From Limnohabitans sp. MMS-10A-178 (GTDB lineage: Bacteria; Pseudomonadota; Gammaproteobacteria; Burkholderiales; Burkholderiaceae_C), in the NCBI RefSeq assembly GCF_003063375.1, contig NZ_NERY01000001.1, positions 1,488,001-1,552,000 of the forward strand: 64,000 bases of DNA. The letters run 5' to 3'. This document shows positions 25,957 to 34,665 of the stretch, in pieces. Below the pieces are notes generated by a model, which worked only from the letters and a program-made list of their open reading frames with translations, did not search any database and was not told where the DNA came from. Position numbers and translations under genes: made by a program. The first letter of the stretch is position 1. The number at the start of each line of letters is the position of its first letter.

Positions 25957-26739
25957 ATGCCTCAAGTTGTTGTAACCCGGCCAAAGCAAGATGCAAACTC
26001 TTGGGTTCAAGCATTGAGCGATGCAGGTTATCAGGCCATTGAATTCCCGCTGCTTGAGCTCTCTGAGTTTTTAAATGCTCAAACAGCAGATGAGGCTCTC
26101 ATTCAAATCAAGCGCAGTCATGCGGTCATGTTCGTCAGTGCCAATGCGGTTCGTTTTTTGGCGCAAGCACTTCAAAGTAGGTCAGAGTGGGTGGCGCATT
26201 TCAAAATTGGCGCTCGCGCTTGGTGCACCGGCCCAGGTACAGCGGCTGCATTGATACAGATTGGGGTGCCTTTGGAACAAATCGATCAACCAGCTTTGCA
26301 AGCCAAGCAGCTCGATTCCGAGGCGCTTTGGGAGGTGGTATCACCCCAAGTGACAACCGACATGAACGTCTTGTTTGTGAGGGGCGCGGATGAATCTGGC
26401 GCTGCAGCGGGCCGCGACTGGCTAGCCCAAAAACTCGAGAAATCACAAGTCCGGGTGGGCACCATTGCGGCATATCAGCGAAGCGCTGCTCAATTGACGA
26501 GCTTTCAAAAAGAGCGAGTCCATCAATTGATTGCGGAGGGTGCCGTTTGGCTGTTTAGCAGCTCGGCGGCTTTGCAAAACCTGATGGCGCAATGTCCAGA
26601 GGCCAATTGGGCGGATGCCAAAGCCACGGTCACTCATCCCAGAATGGCAGACTTGGCGCAAAAAAAGGGGTGGGGATTTGTTTCAATTGCCCCGCCAGGC
26701 ATCCATTCAATGCTGGCATCTATAAAATCTCTCACATGA
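25957..26739 (+). CDS. hemD: uroporphyrinogen-III synthase
   Basis: A 260-residue protein that closes and inverts ring D of hydroxymethylbilane. HemD sequences are poorly conserved; here the N-terminal VVVTRPKQDANSWVQAL, the FVSANAVRFL segment (about 75-84), LFVRGADESG and AYQRSA (about 170-180), and WLFSSSAALQNL (about 205) fit the two-domain fold. The ATG at 25957 is 19 bases after the hemC stop. The stop overlaps the hemX start (ATGA). Position and motifs together make the call secure. Confidence 0.9.
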   Translation: MPQVVVTRPKQDANSWVQALSDAGYQAIEFPLLELSEFLNAQTADEALIQIKRSHAVMFVSANAVRFLAQALQSRSEWVAHFKIGARAWCTGPGTAAALIQIGVPLEQIDQPALQAKQLDSEALWEVVSPQVTTDMNVLFVRGADESGAAAGRDWLAQKLEKSQVRVGTIAAYQRSAAQLTSFQKERVHQLIAEGAVWLFSSSAALQNLMAQCPEANWADAKATVTHPRMADLAQKKGWGFVSIAPPGIHSMLASIKSLT

Positions 26740-27827
26740 GCTCCGAAACTACCAACGACATCAATGGCCCGGCGACAGCTGCTCCAGCACAAGCAACCCC
26801 GCCCGGGCCTGCGCCTGCGCCTGCTCAGCCTGAAGCATCGCCGCGCAGGCCGCTGACATTTTGGTTGCCAATTTTGTTGGCCGTGGTGGCTGTCGTTTTT
26901 AGTGGTTTACTTTGGGAGAAGCTCTCTCGCATTCAAGGCCAGTTGGCCCGGCAAAGTGCTGATGCGGGCCAGCAATCCTTGGAAGCCAAAGCTTGGGCCA
27001 AGCAAGCTCAAGACAGCGTCAAAGACAGCGCATCCCGAATGGCCTTGGTTGAGTCCAGATTGGGCGAAGCTGCATTGCAGCGTGCTCAATTGGAGGACTT
27101 GATTCAATCTTTGTCGCGTTCGCGGGATGAAAATTTGGTCTTGGACATTGAGTCTTCACTGCGATTGGCGCAGCAGCAAGCTCAATTAACGAGCAGTTTA
27201 GAGCCTCTTTTGGGCGCTCTGAAAACAGCCCAGTCGCGGCTTCAAAGGGCCTCCAACCCACGCCTGATTACCGTTCAAAGGGCCATCGATCGAGACCTTG
27301 AGTTGGTCAAGTCGGTTCAAATTACAGATCTGCCTGGCATGCTTTTGGTGCTGGACGAAATTGTGGCTTTGGCCGATGAAATTCCCCTTGCCAACGAATT
27401 GAACCGACCTACCGTCAATTCATCTAAGCCCGCAGACACTGAAAACGCTGGAGCTGCCAACACCGCTTGGTGGAAGCCCATGATTGACAGAGTTTTGACG
27501 GAAGCCAGAGGCTTGTTGCGAGTTAGCCGAATCGATAGCCCTGAAGCTGCTTTGCTTGCCCCTGAACAAGGTTTTTTCCTGCGCGAGAATTTAAAACTCA
27601 AATTGCTCAATGCGCGGCTCGGTTTGTTGGCGCGTCAAAACGATGCGGCGCGCGCTGACTTGCAAGCGGTCTCGACCGTCTTGAAAAAATACTTTGATCC
27701 TGGCGCACGTAAAACTCAACAAGCCCTTCAATTGTTGGACAAGGCGCAAGCCCTGAGCAAAGGCAGTCCCATTCCCCGACTCGATGCGTCTTTGGCTGCC
27801 TTGGCCACAGCGTCCTCTGGAAAGTAA
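26736..27827 (+). CDS. hemX: HemX-like membrane protein of the haem operon
   Basis: A 363-residue protein with a Pro/Ala-rich cytoplasmic N-terminus (residues 1-44), one transmembrane helix (about 46-66), then a long periplasmic part: a coiled coil (about 70-170, rich in Gln, Ala and Lys) and a helical domain ending in LSKGSPIPRLDASL. This is the HemX architecture, annotated in some genomes as uroporphyrinogen-III C-methyltransferase although the methylase domain is absent here. Its biochemical role is not established. It overlaps hemD by four bases and is followed by hemY six bases later. Confidence 0.88.
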   Translation: MSSETTNDINGPATAAPAQATPPGPAPAPAQPEASPRRPLTFWLPILLAVVAVVFSGLLWEKLSRIQGQLARQSADAGQQSLEAKAWAKQAQDSVKDSASRMALVESRLGEAALQRAQLEDLIQSLSRSRDENLVLDIESSLRLAQQQAQLTSSLEPLLGALKTAQSRLQRASNPRLITVQRAIDRDLELVKSVQITDLPGMLLVLDEIVALADEIPLANELNRPTVNSSKPADTENAGAANTAWWKPMIDRVLTEARGLLRVSRIDSPEAALLAPEQGFFLRENLKLKLLNARLGLLARQNDAARADLQAVSTVLKKYFDPGARKTQQALQLLDKAQALSKGSPIPRLDASLAALATASSGK

Positions 27828-27833
27828 AAATTC

Positions 27834-29120
27834 ATGCGCGCAGCACTTTGGCTCGTGAGTTTGTTTGCAGTGGCGGTTGCTACTGCCTTGTTGGCGTCTA
27901 ACAACGTCGGCACCGTTTCCATCTTCTGGGCGCCCTATCGCTTAGATTTGTCGCTGAATTTGGTGCTGTTTGCGCTGGTCATTATTTTGCTAACGGTGCA
28001 TTGGGCTCAGCGTGCACTCACCGCTTTGTTTGAGCTGCCCAAGCAGGCCAAGCGCTGGCGATTGCAACAAAAGGAGCGGGCCACCCATGCTGCATTGCTG
28101 GACAGTTTGGCGCAGTTCATGGAAGGCAGATTTTTGCGAGCACGCAAATCTGCCGAGTTGGTTTTGGCCAGGGAAAAATCTTTGTCTGATGCGGGTGAAG
28201 TGCTGGATCATGCGGGTGCTTTGAGGTGTGTTGCACACATCTTGGCTGCTGAGTCGGCGCATGCGCTAAACGACAAAACAACTCGTCAATCGCATCTCAA
28301 TCAGGCCTTGCAGGAACCTTCTGCCGGCACTTCCAATGTGCGTCAATCCTTGGTGGAGGGCAGTATGCTGCGTGCTGCGCGCTGGGCATTGGACGACAGA
28401 GATGCCTCTGAAAGCTTGCTGTGGTTAGATCGTTTGCCGCAAGGTGTCGCTAGGCGAACATTGGCCATGCGTTTAAGGTTGAAGGCAGCGCGTCTGGCCG
28501 GAGAGTCTTCTTTGGCTTTAGACACCGCTTTGTTGTTGATCAAGCATCGCGCGTTCACTTCTGAAGCCTCAGAAAGCATGATTCGCAGCTTGGTTTTTGA
28601 CCTCATTGCCAAAACGCATGAGCAGGGACAAATGCAGCGACTCTGGGCGCGTTTGGGCGAGCCCCAGCGTCAATCGACAGATTTGGCCATTCAAGCAGCG
28701 CAGCATTGGTTAAGCTTGGGCGGTGATCCAGTGGTCGCCAGAGCTTGGTTAAATCCAATTTGGAACAGATGGCAAACAACGCCTCAAAACCTTTCTGCGA
28801 CTCAGCAATTGAAGTTAACCCAAGTGATGGATCGCAGTTTGACGGGACAAGATACGGCACAAGAGCGTGAATGGTTGGGATCGATTGAAACTGCTCAAAA
28901 AGCCAACCCGCGCGAACCCCTCTTGCAGTATTTGGCGGGTCGCTTGTGCCAAAAACGACAACTTTGGGGCAAGGCCCAAGTATTGCTCGCACAAGCAGCC
29001 CCTGTATTAGCCGACCCTGGTTTAAGAAGGCAGGCTTGGCGTTCCTTGGCTGAACTGGCAGAGCAGAGGGAGGATCTGCAGGCCGCGGTGAACGCTTTGA
29101 AGAAAGCTGCAATGGAATGA
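27834..29120 (+). CDS. hemY: HemY protein (TPR-containing membrane protein)
   Basis: A 428-residue protein with two N-terminal transmembrane helices (about residues 4-22 and 42-62), then a cytoplasmic or periplasmic region of helical repeats. The HemY_N signature is seen in ASNNVGTVSIFW and in the second-helix end followed by LFELPKQAKRWRLQQK. TPR-like repeats run from about 90 to the end. HemY of this type is distinct from the Bacillus protoporphyrinogen oxidase of the same name; its exact task in haem synthesis is unsettled. Last gene of the hemCDXY operon, directly followed by a strong hairpin terminator. Confidence 0.9.
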   Translation: MRAALWLVSLFAVAVATALLASNNVGTVSIFWAPYRLDLSLNLVLFALVIILLTVHWAQRALTALFELPKQAKRWRLQQKERATHAALLDSLAQFMEGRFLRARKSAELVLAREKSLSDAGEVLDHAGALRCVAHILAAESAHALNDKTTRQSHLNQALQEPSAGTSNVRQSLVEGSMLRAARWALDDRDASESLLWLDRLPQGVARRTLAMRLRLKAARLAGESSLALDTALLLIKHRAFTSEASESMIRSLVFDLIAKTHEQGQMQRLWARLGEPQRQSTDLAIQAAQHWLSLGGDPVVARAWLNPIWNRWQTTPQNLSATQQLKLTQVMDRSLTGQDTAQEREWLGSIETAQKANPREPLLQYLAGRLCQKRQLWGKAQVLLAQAAPVLADPGLRRQAWRSLAELAEQREDLQAAVNALKKAAME

Positions 29121-29147
29121 AAAAAGGACCCGAAGGTCCTTTTTTTT
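29121..29147. terminator. two-way Rho-independent terminator between hemY and rne
   Basis: Eight-base-pair stem AAAGGACC / GGTCCTTT with a CGAA loop, flanked by A-run on the left and T-run on the right, so it can end transcripts on both strands. It lies immediately after the hemY stop and 24 bases after the rne stop on the opposite strand. Confidence 0.93.
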
Positions 29148-29171
29148 GAGCCATTGGCTGTGGACGCTACC

Positions 29172-32063
29172 TTAAAAAGGCAGTTTCATGTCGCTTAAGT
29201 CTTTGCGAGTTTCCACCAAAACCAAAGGACCTTCGTCCAAAACCACAGCCGGTGGTCTTTCGCGCGGCACATGAACAGGCTTAGGTTCAGCAGCGATGGC
29301 AGCTTGAACTTGTGCAATTTTGTCTGGATCAGAATTGACCCACTGCAAACCAGAGCCTTCAGCAACTTGAATCAGGCTGGCAATAGGCAACTCAAAGGCT
29401 TGAACTTTGGGCAAGCCTGCTGCGGGTGCCTTGGCTGCAGATTTTGATTCAGGAACAGATGCAGATGCAGGTACTGACTGAGCCGAGGAGCCGGCTTGGG
29501 CAGTATCAGAAACAGAATTTGAAGCCGATGAAACAGGTGTTGCAGAGCCTGCTGCGCGATCAAAGTAGGAGCGCGTGACGGGCGCCTCGTCTTGTGATTG
29601 ACCAGTACTGGCACTGACTTCGGCTTGTGATTTCTCGCCAGTGGCTGAGTCTGTGTTGTTGTCAGTATTGGCATTGCGTTCTCTGCGGTCACGCCCATAA
29701 CGGTCGCGCGAGCGGCGCTCTCTGCGTTCTGGTGCGCCATTGCTTTCATCTTGACGTTCTTTGTCCTGCGCAGTGGCCTCTGTTTGCGCATTGGTTTGGC
29801 TGTCGTTGTTGTCATACAGATCAGCTTGAGCTGGGCCCTGACCTTCAGGATTTGGGCTGCGGCGCTCACCGCGTTCGCGGCGCCCTTCGCCTCGCTCGCG
29901 TCGCCCCTCACCGCGTGGCGCTCTCTCTGTACGACTTGCCGAGCGCTGCTCAGCCGAGTTGGTGTCCAGTCCTTCGGCACTGACATTTTGGGTATCGGTG
30001 GCCGAGTTGTTGCCATTTGCATTTTCTCTGCGCTCGCCGCGCTCGGCTCTGTCACCCCGCTGGCCTGAACGGTCGTTGCGACGGTTGCCGCCGTTTTCGC
30101 GTGGTGCCCTGGTTTCGGTGTTCTCGTTGCGCTCGGTTTTTTCAGTGCGATCAGTGCGATCAGTGCCTACCGCCTCGCCGCGTTCATTGCGATCACCACG
30201 ACGTCCGCCTCGGCCGCCGCGACGTCGATCGCCATTCCTCTCGCCGCGTTCGGTGCGATCACCCTCTTTGCTGGTACGGTCGCCGCGTTTGCCCACATTC
30301 TTGGCTGGTTCGGCTTGTGCTTCAGGCGCAGGTTCGCTGCCTAACAATTTTTTCAACCAACCAAAGAAACCACCGCTGCTTTGTGGCTTGACAGCAGGTT
30401 GAACGGCCTCAGCTTTGCTTGGCTTGATAACTTCTGATTTAGGCAGGGCTGCTGGCGCTGGCGCGTCTGGCAAAACGCCCTTGATCACGGGTGTTTGGCG
30501 ATTGGTTGGTTCTTGCGAACGACGTGTCACCGTGGTCGGGTCTTCTATTTCCTCGGCCATGGTGTAGCTGGCTTCAATGTGGTCCAAGCGAGGGTCATCG
30601 TGTTTCAGACGCTCGAGTTTGTAGTGAGGTGTTTCCAATGACTTATTGGGGACCAACAATACATTGATGCGTTGCTTCAATTCAATTTTGGCAATTTCGG
30701 GACGCTTTTCGTTCAACAAGAAAGAAGCCACTTCGACAGGCACTTGGGCGTGCACTGCGGCGGTGTTGTCCTTCATGGACTCTTCTTGGATGATGCGCAA
30801 AATTTGCAAAGCCGAGCTCTCTGTGTCGCGCACGTGGCCAGAGCCACCGCAACGAGGGCAGGGGATTGAAGAGCCTTCAGACAAGGCGGGCTTCAAACGC
30901 TGGCGGCTCATTTCTAAGAGGCCGAATTTGCTGATGGCGCCAAACTGCACGCGAGCACGGTCTTGACGCAGGGCATCGCGCAGACGGTTTTCAACGTCGC
31001 GGCGGTTGCGTGATTCTTCCATGTCAATGAAGTCGATGACGATCAGGCCACCCAAATCACGCAAACGCATTTGGCGAGCTACTTCGTCGGCGGCTTCAAT
31101 ATTGGTGCGCGTAGCGGTTTCTTCAATGTCGCCGCCTTTGATGGCACGTGCAGAGTTGACGTCAACCGACACCAAGGCTTCGGTGTGGTCAATCACGATG
31201 GCGCCGCCACTTGGCAATTGCACAGTGCGTGCATAGGCCGATTCAATTTGGTGCTCAATTTGGAAGCGGCTGAACAAAGGTGCATCGTCGCGGTAGCGCT
31301 TCACACGGGGTGCGAACTCGGGCATCACGTGGCTCATGAATTGCTGAGCCTGCTCGTAGATGTCATCGGTGTCGATCAGGATGTCGCCAATGTCGCTGTT
31401 GAAGTAATCGCGAATGGCGCGAATGACCAAGCTAGACTCTTGGTAAATCAGGAAGGCGCCTTTGGCACCTTTTGTAGCGCCATCAATGGCAGACCACAAC
31501 TTAAGCAAGTAGTTCAAGTCCCACTGCAATTCGGGTGCGCTGCGACCAATGCCGGCGGTGCGGGCAATGATGGACATCCCTTTGGGATATTCCAATTGGT
31601 CCAAGGCTTCTTTGAGTTCTGCGCGGTCGTCACCTTCAATGCGACGGCTTACACCACCCCCCCGGGGGTTGTTGGGCATCAAAACCACATAGCGGCCAGC
31701 CAAGCTGATGAAGGTGGTGAGGGCTGCACCCTTGTTGCCACGCTCTTCTTTTTCCACTTGCACCAAGAGTTCTTGGCCTTCGCGAATCACATCGTTGATG
31801 CGCGCTTGGCTAACGGGAACACCCTCGGCGAAGTATTGGCGGGAGATTTCTTTGAAGGGCAAAAAGCCGTGACGTTCTTCGCCGTAGTCGACGAAACAGG
31901 CTTCAAGAGATGGCTCTACACGTGTAACAACTGCTTTGTAGATGTTGCCTTTGCGCTGTTCGCGGCCTTCAATTTCAATTTCGTAATCGAGAAGTTTTTG
32001 TCCGTCGACGATGGCCAAGCGGCGTTCCTCAGCCTGTGTGGCATTGATCAGCATCCGTTTCAT
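29172..32063 (-). CDS. rne: ribonuclease E
   Basis: The 963-residue endoribonuclease at the core of the RNA degradosome. The catalytic half (1-about 510) has an S1 domain (NIYKAVVTRVEPSLEACFVDYG, about 40-61), catalytic metal-binding Asp D301 in VSVDVNSARA and D344 in VIDFIDME, and the zinc-link CPRC at 402-405. The C-terminal 450 residues are low-complexity: Arg/Gly/Glu-rich tracts (for example RGEGRRERGEGRRERGERR around 730) and a Ser/Ala-rich part, the expected disordered scaffold and RNA-binding region. Length is between E. coli (1061) and short RNase E/G forms. A leader of up to 500 bases separates it from rluC, and its 3' end shares a terminator with hemY. Confidence 0.96.
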   Translation of the reverse strand: MKRMLINATQAEERRLAIVDGQKLLDYEIEIEGREQRKGNIYKAVVTRVEPSLEACFVDYGEERHGFLPFKEISRQYFAEGVPVSQARINDVIREGQELLVQVEKEERGNKGAALTTFISLAGRYVVLMPNNPRGGGVSRRIEGDDRAELKEALDQLEYPKGMSIIARTAGIGRSAPELQWDLNYLLKLWSAIDGATKGAKGAFLIYQESSLVIRAIRDYFNSDIGDILIDTDDIYEQAQQFMSHVMPEFAPRVKRYRDDAPLFSRFQIEHQIESAYARTVQLPSGGAIVIDHTEALVSVDVNSARAIKGGDIEETATRTNIEAADEVARQMRLRDLGGLIVIDFIDMEESRNRRDVENRLRDALRQDRARVQFGAISKFGLLEMSRQRLKPALSEGSSIPCPRCGGSGHVRDTESSALQILRIIQEESMKDNTAAVHAQVPVEVASFLLNEKRPEIAKIELKQRINVLLVPNKSLETPHYKLERLKHDDPRLDHIEASYTMAEEIEDPTTVTRRSQEPTNRQTPVIKGVLPDAPAPAALPKSEVIKPSKAEAVQPAVKPQSSGGFFGWLKKLLGSEPAPEAQAEPAKNVGKRGDRTSKEGDRTERGERNGDRRRGGRGGRRGDRNERGEAVGTDRTDRTEKTERNENTETRAPRENGGNRRNDRSGQRGDRAERGERRENANGNNSATDTQNVSAEGLDTNSAEQRSASRTERAPRGEGRRERGEGRRERGERRSPNPEGQGPAQADLYDNNDSQTNAQTEATAQDKERQDESNGAPERRERRSRDRYGRDRRERNANTDNNTDSATGEKSQAEVSASTGQSQDEAPVTRSYFDRAAGSATPVSSASNSVSDTAQAGSSAQSVPASASVPESKSAAKAPAAGLPKVQAFELPIASLIQVAEGSGLQWVNSDPDKIAQVQAAIAAEPKPVHVPRERPPAVVLDEGPLVLVETRKDLSDMKLPF

Positions 32064-32591
32064 GATGCGTCCCTTCTTTTCAAAATGTCAGTAAAACAAG
32101 CCCCGCCAAATGTGGCATTGGGGCTGGATCACCTGTTTAACAACCAGCTCTCAATGAGCCAACGGTGCCGAGACTGACGTTCGAAACGAAGGGAATTGCC
32201 AAAAGAATCCGACATTCATGGGCGCAAATGTGTCGCAGGAATGTGGATAGGGGCGCGTGGAAGAGTCGAGGCTGTGGGTGAGCGCAGGCGATGGTGCCTT
32301 GAGTGGCGCAAACAGCCACTGCAAAAAAGACAGCAAAGATCCAAACAACACACTCATTTCGATTCAGTCCGTTCAACAGCTGTAGAGCTGCCAAAAAAAT
32401 ATTCCGTATCTGGGTTTCAAAGCATCGGTCCAACCAACAAGGTGGTCTGCCACTGTTGGCCCTGGCCTTCAGTCTGCAGATTTCGCTCATGGCGGCATCG
32501 AACTTACGGCGCTTGTTGGTGGAGAGTGAACTAAACTCCTGTCATCAGGAATTCATTTCCATTCAAATCAACCACTTACAGCACAACGCCG
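32064..32591. other. 528-base gap between divergent rne and rluC
   Basis: No credible protein gene lies here; the open frames seen are short and without ribosome binding sites. It should hold the rne leader and the promoters of both genes. The visible structures are a GC-rich hairpin at 32099-32125 near the rne start and a small TCCTG-TCAT-CAGGA hairpin near 32536-32549. I could not identify convincing -35/-10 pairs. Confidence 0.6.
32099..32125 (-). promoter_or_regulatory. stem-loop in the rne 5' leader
   Basis: On the rne strand an outer stem AGCCCC/GGGGCT encloses an inner stem GCCA/TGGC with loop CATT, and is followed by TTGTTTT. It ends about 36 bases before the rne ATG. In enterobacteria the rne leader contains hairpins through which RNase E controls its own mRNA; whether this one plays the same part is inferred. 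The T-rich flank also makes a premature terminator possible. Confidence 0.5.
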
Positions 32592-33611
32592 GTGAACCGC
32601 ATTATAGGGCCCGAAGCCACAAAAACGGCTACCACTTCCACCACAAATTCAGGTTTGGAGGTGAAATGGCTCACGGTTGATGAGGAGTCTGCCGGCCAGC
32701 GCTTAGACAATTTCCTCATTCGCCACCTGAAGGGTGTCCCCAAAACCCACGTCTACCGAATCATTCGAAGTGGTGAAGTGAGGGTCAACAAGGGGCGAGC
32801 GTCTGCTGATACCCGCATTGAATCGGGCGATGTGGTCCGACTTCCACCTGTGAGAATTTCTGACAAAGTGGCAGAGAAAGCGGCCAGACCGGCTCCGGGT
32901 CGAGAGTTTCCGCTGTTGCTAGAAGACGACGCTTTGATGGCCATCGACAAACCCGCTGGTGTTGCCGTCCATGGTGGATCGGGTGTTAGTTTTGGTGTGA
33001 TCGAACAACTTCGACAGGCAAGGCCATTGGCAAAGCTGCTTGAATTGGTTCACCGGCTCGACCGCGAAACCAGCGGAATTTTATTGGTTGCTAAAAAAAG
33101 AAGTGCCCTGAAGCATGTTCAAGACCAGTTCAGGGAGCGAGAAACAGGTAAGACCTATTTGGCCCTTGTGCAAGGTCAGTGGCCAGAAAAATTGAAGGTG
33201 ATTGACAGCGCGCTGCATAAATTCTTGTTGCCCGATGGCGAGCGCCGAGTCCGGGTTACGTCCAATGAAGATCCTGATGGCATGCGGTCGATCACCTTGG
33301 TCAAAGTAGCAGAGCGTTGGGATACTTGCACTTTGTTGGAGGTCACCATCAAGACTGGGCGAACCCATCAAATTAGAGTGCACCTGGCTTCGCAAGGACA
33401 CCCCATTGCTGGAGATGACAAATACGGCGATTTCGAATGGAACAAAGCGCTTCAAAAACAAGGGCTCAAGCGCATGTTTTTGCACGCATGGCGCCTTCAA
33501 TTCACGCACCCTGCCACGGGAAAGCGTGTCGAGCTCATGTCCAATCTACCCCCTGAATTGCAACTTTACGTCAACCATGTCAAATCCAAGTCTACGCCCC
33601 CGCCAGTTTGA
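32592..33611 (+). CDS. rluC: 23S rRNA pseudouridine synthase (RluC type)
   Basis: A 339-residue RluA-family enzyme; RluC modifies 23S rRNA positions 955, 2504 and 2580 in E. coli. It has an S4 RNA-binding domain (about residues 35-95, RLDNFLIRHLKG...VYRIIRSGEVRVN) and the catalytic Asp in VHRLDRETSGILLVAKK (about 156-172), with KTYLAL and GRTHQIRVHL following. The arrangement with rne divergent is the usual one. The GTG start at 32592 lacks a clear ribosome binding site; a GTG at 32661 preceded by GGAG is an alternative that would remove 23 non-conserved residues. Confidence 0.92.
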   Translation: MNRIIGPEATKTATTSTTNSGLEVKWLTVDEESAGQRLDNFLIRHLKGVPKTHVYRIIRSGEVRVNKGRASADTRIESGDVVRLPPVRISDKVAEKAARPAPGREFPLLLEDDALMAIDKPAGVAVHGGSGVSFGVIEQLRQARPLAKLLELVHRLDRETSGILLVAKKRSALKHVQDQFRERETGKTYLALVQGQWPEKLKVIDSALHKFLLPDGERRVRVTSNEDPDGMRSITLVKVAERWDTCTLLEVTIKTGRTHQIRVHLASQGHPIAGDDKYGDFEWNKALQKQGLKRMFLHAWRLQFTHPATGKRVELMSNLPPELQLYVNHVKSKSTPPPV

Positions 33612-34251
33612 CCTGATCGCCTTCGATTGGGATGGCACCCTCTTTGACTCAACGGCCGTCATCACGCGGTGTATTCAGCGTGCCATCGTGGATGTGGGTG
33701 GCCAAGAGCCTACGCGTGAAGCTGCCGCCTATGTGATTGGCTTGGGATTGATGCAAGCACTGGCCCATGCTGCGCCAGATGTGCCCGTTGAGAAATACCC
33801 AGAACTGGGTCAGCGTTACCGCCATCACTACATGGCCCACCAAAACGACATCATTCTCTTTGATGGGGTATTGCCCATGCTGGCAGATCTGAAGGCGCGC
33901 CATCACTGGTTGAGTGTGGCAACCGGGAAGAGCCGAGCAGGCTTGAACGAAGCTTTGCATGACGTTAACTTGAAGGGCATGTTTGATGCTTCCAGAACAG
34001 CGGATGAAACCGCAGGCAAGCCCAGCCCCCTGATGTTGCAGGAACTCATGCGGGAAATGGGGGTTGAGCCAGAGCGAACCTTGATGATTGGCGACACCAC
34101 CCACGATTTGCAAATGGCCTTGAATGCAGGGTGTGCCAGTGTGGGGGTGAGTTATGGGGCCCACGAGCCTTCAGCGTTTCATGCCTTGCAGCCACGCTTT
34201 GTTGCTCATTCTGTGAGTGAATTGCGCAGTTGGTTAAATGACAATGCCTAA
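33577..34251 (+). CDS. HAD-superfamily (subfamily IA) phosphatase, phosphoglycolate phosphatase-like
   Basis: A 224-residue HAD hydrolase with all four motifs: I DWDGTLFDS (Asp nucleophile, about residue 17), II in SVATGKSRAGL, III Lys in AGKPSPLML, IV GDTTHDLQMA. A helical cap domain lies between I and II (about 25-95). This is the Gph-like protein that sits behind rluC in many Burkholderiales; the substrate is not proven. I chose ATG 33577, inside the last 35 bases of rluC, because it precedes the motif I strand by the usual distance; upstream in-frame codons would run far into rluC. Confidence 0.88.
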   Translation: MSNPSLRPRQFDLIAFDWDGTLFDSTAVITRCIQRAIVDVGGQEPTREAAAYVIGLGLMQALAHAAPDVPVEKYPELGQRYRHHYMAHQNDIILFDGVLPMLADLKARHHWLSVATGKSRAGLNEALHDVNLKGMFDASRTADETAGKPSPLMLQELMREMGVEPERTLMIGDTTHDLQMALNAGCASVGVSYGAHEPSAFHALQPRFVAHSVSELRSWLNDNA

Positions 34252-34296
34252 CAGACTGGCCGTGCCAAGGCGACTTTAAAATTTGGAGGTGGTGAC

Positions 34297-34665
34297 ATGA
34301 GCGAAGCAATTCCTTTGTGCAATTCAAATGATTTGACAGACGGGGGTTTGGCGGTCCCTTTTGATGTCATTTATGGCGGACAAACCTGTCGTGCATTTGC
34401 CATTCGCTTCAAGGGCACGGTGCATGCTTATCTCAACCGCTGCAGTCATGTTGCGATGGAAATGGATTTTCAGCCAAACCGTTTCTTTGACACCACCGGA
34501 CAATTCCTAATTTGCTCGACACACGGTGCCTTGTATCGACCAGAGTCTGGTGCTTGCGCAGGCGGCCCGTGTCATGGCGGATTGATCCCAATCACCTTGT
34601 CAGAACAAGGCGGTGTCGTTCACTGGCATACTGAGTTCAATTTAAAACCTTTTGATTTCACATGA
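34297..34665 (+). CDS. Rieske 2Fe-2S domain protein
   Basis: A 122-residue single-domain Rieske protein. The cluster ligands are the Cys and His of NRCSHVAMEM (C-x-H) and of LICSTHGALY (C-x2-H), about 20 residues apart. A Cys pair in GACAGGPC follows, typical of this small cytosolic group. It has no membrane anchor or oxygenase domain, so it may pass electrons to an unknown partner. A GGAGG ribosome binding site precedes the ATG. The stop overlaps the start of the S49 protease gene (ATGA); this pairing is seen in other Comamonadaceae but the functional link is unknown. Confidence 0.88.
   Translation: MSEAIPLCNSNDLTDGGLAVPFDVIYGGQTCRAFAIRFKGTVHAYLNRCSHVAMEMDFQPNRFFDTTGQFLICSTHGALYRPESGACAGGPCHGGLIPITLSEQGGVVHWHTEFNLKPFDFT

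Noticed and set aside
29172..30400. Repeated Arg/Glu/Gly-coding tract as a mobile or CRISPR-like repeat
   Set aside because: It is within the RNase E reading frame and is the normal low-complexity tail of the protein; units are irregular and have no spacers.
31071..32177. 368-codon plus-strand open frame opposite the rne 5' half
   Set aside because: Mirror of the rne catalytic domain; Cys-, His- and Gly-rich nonsense composition, no ribosome binding site.
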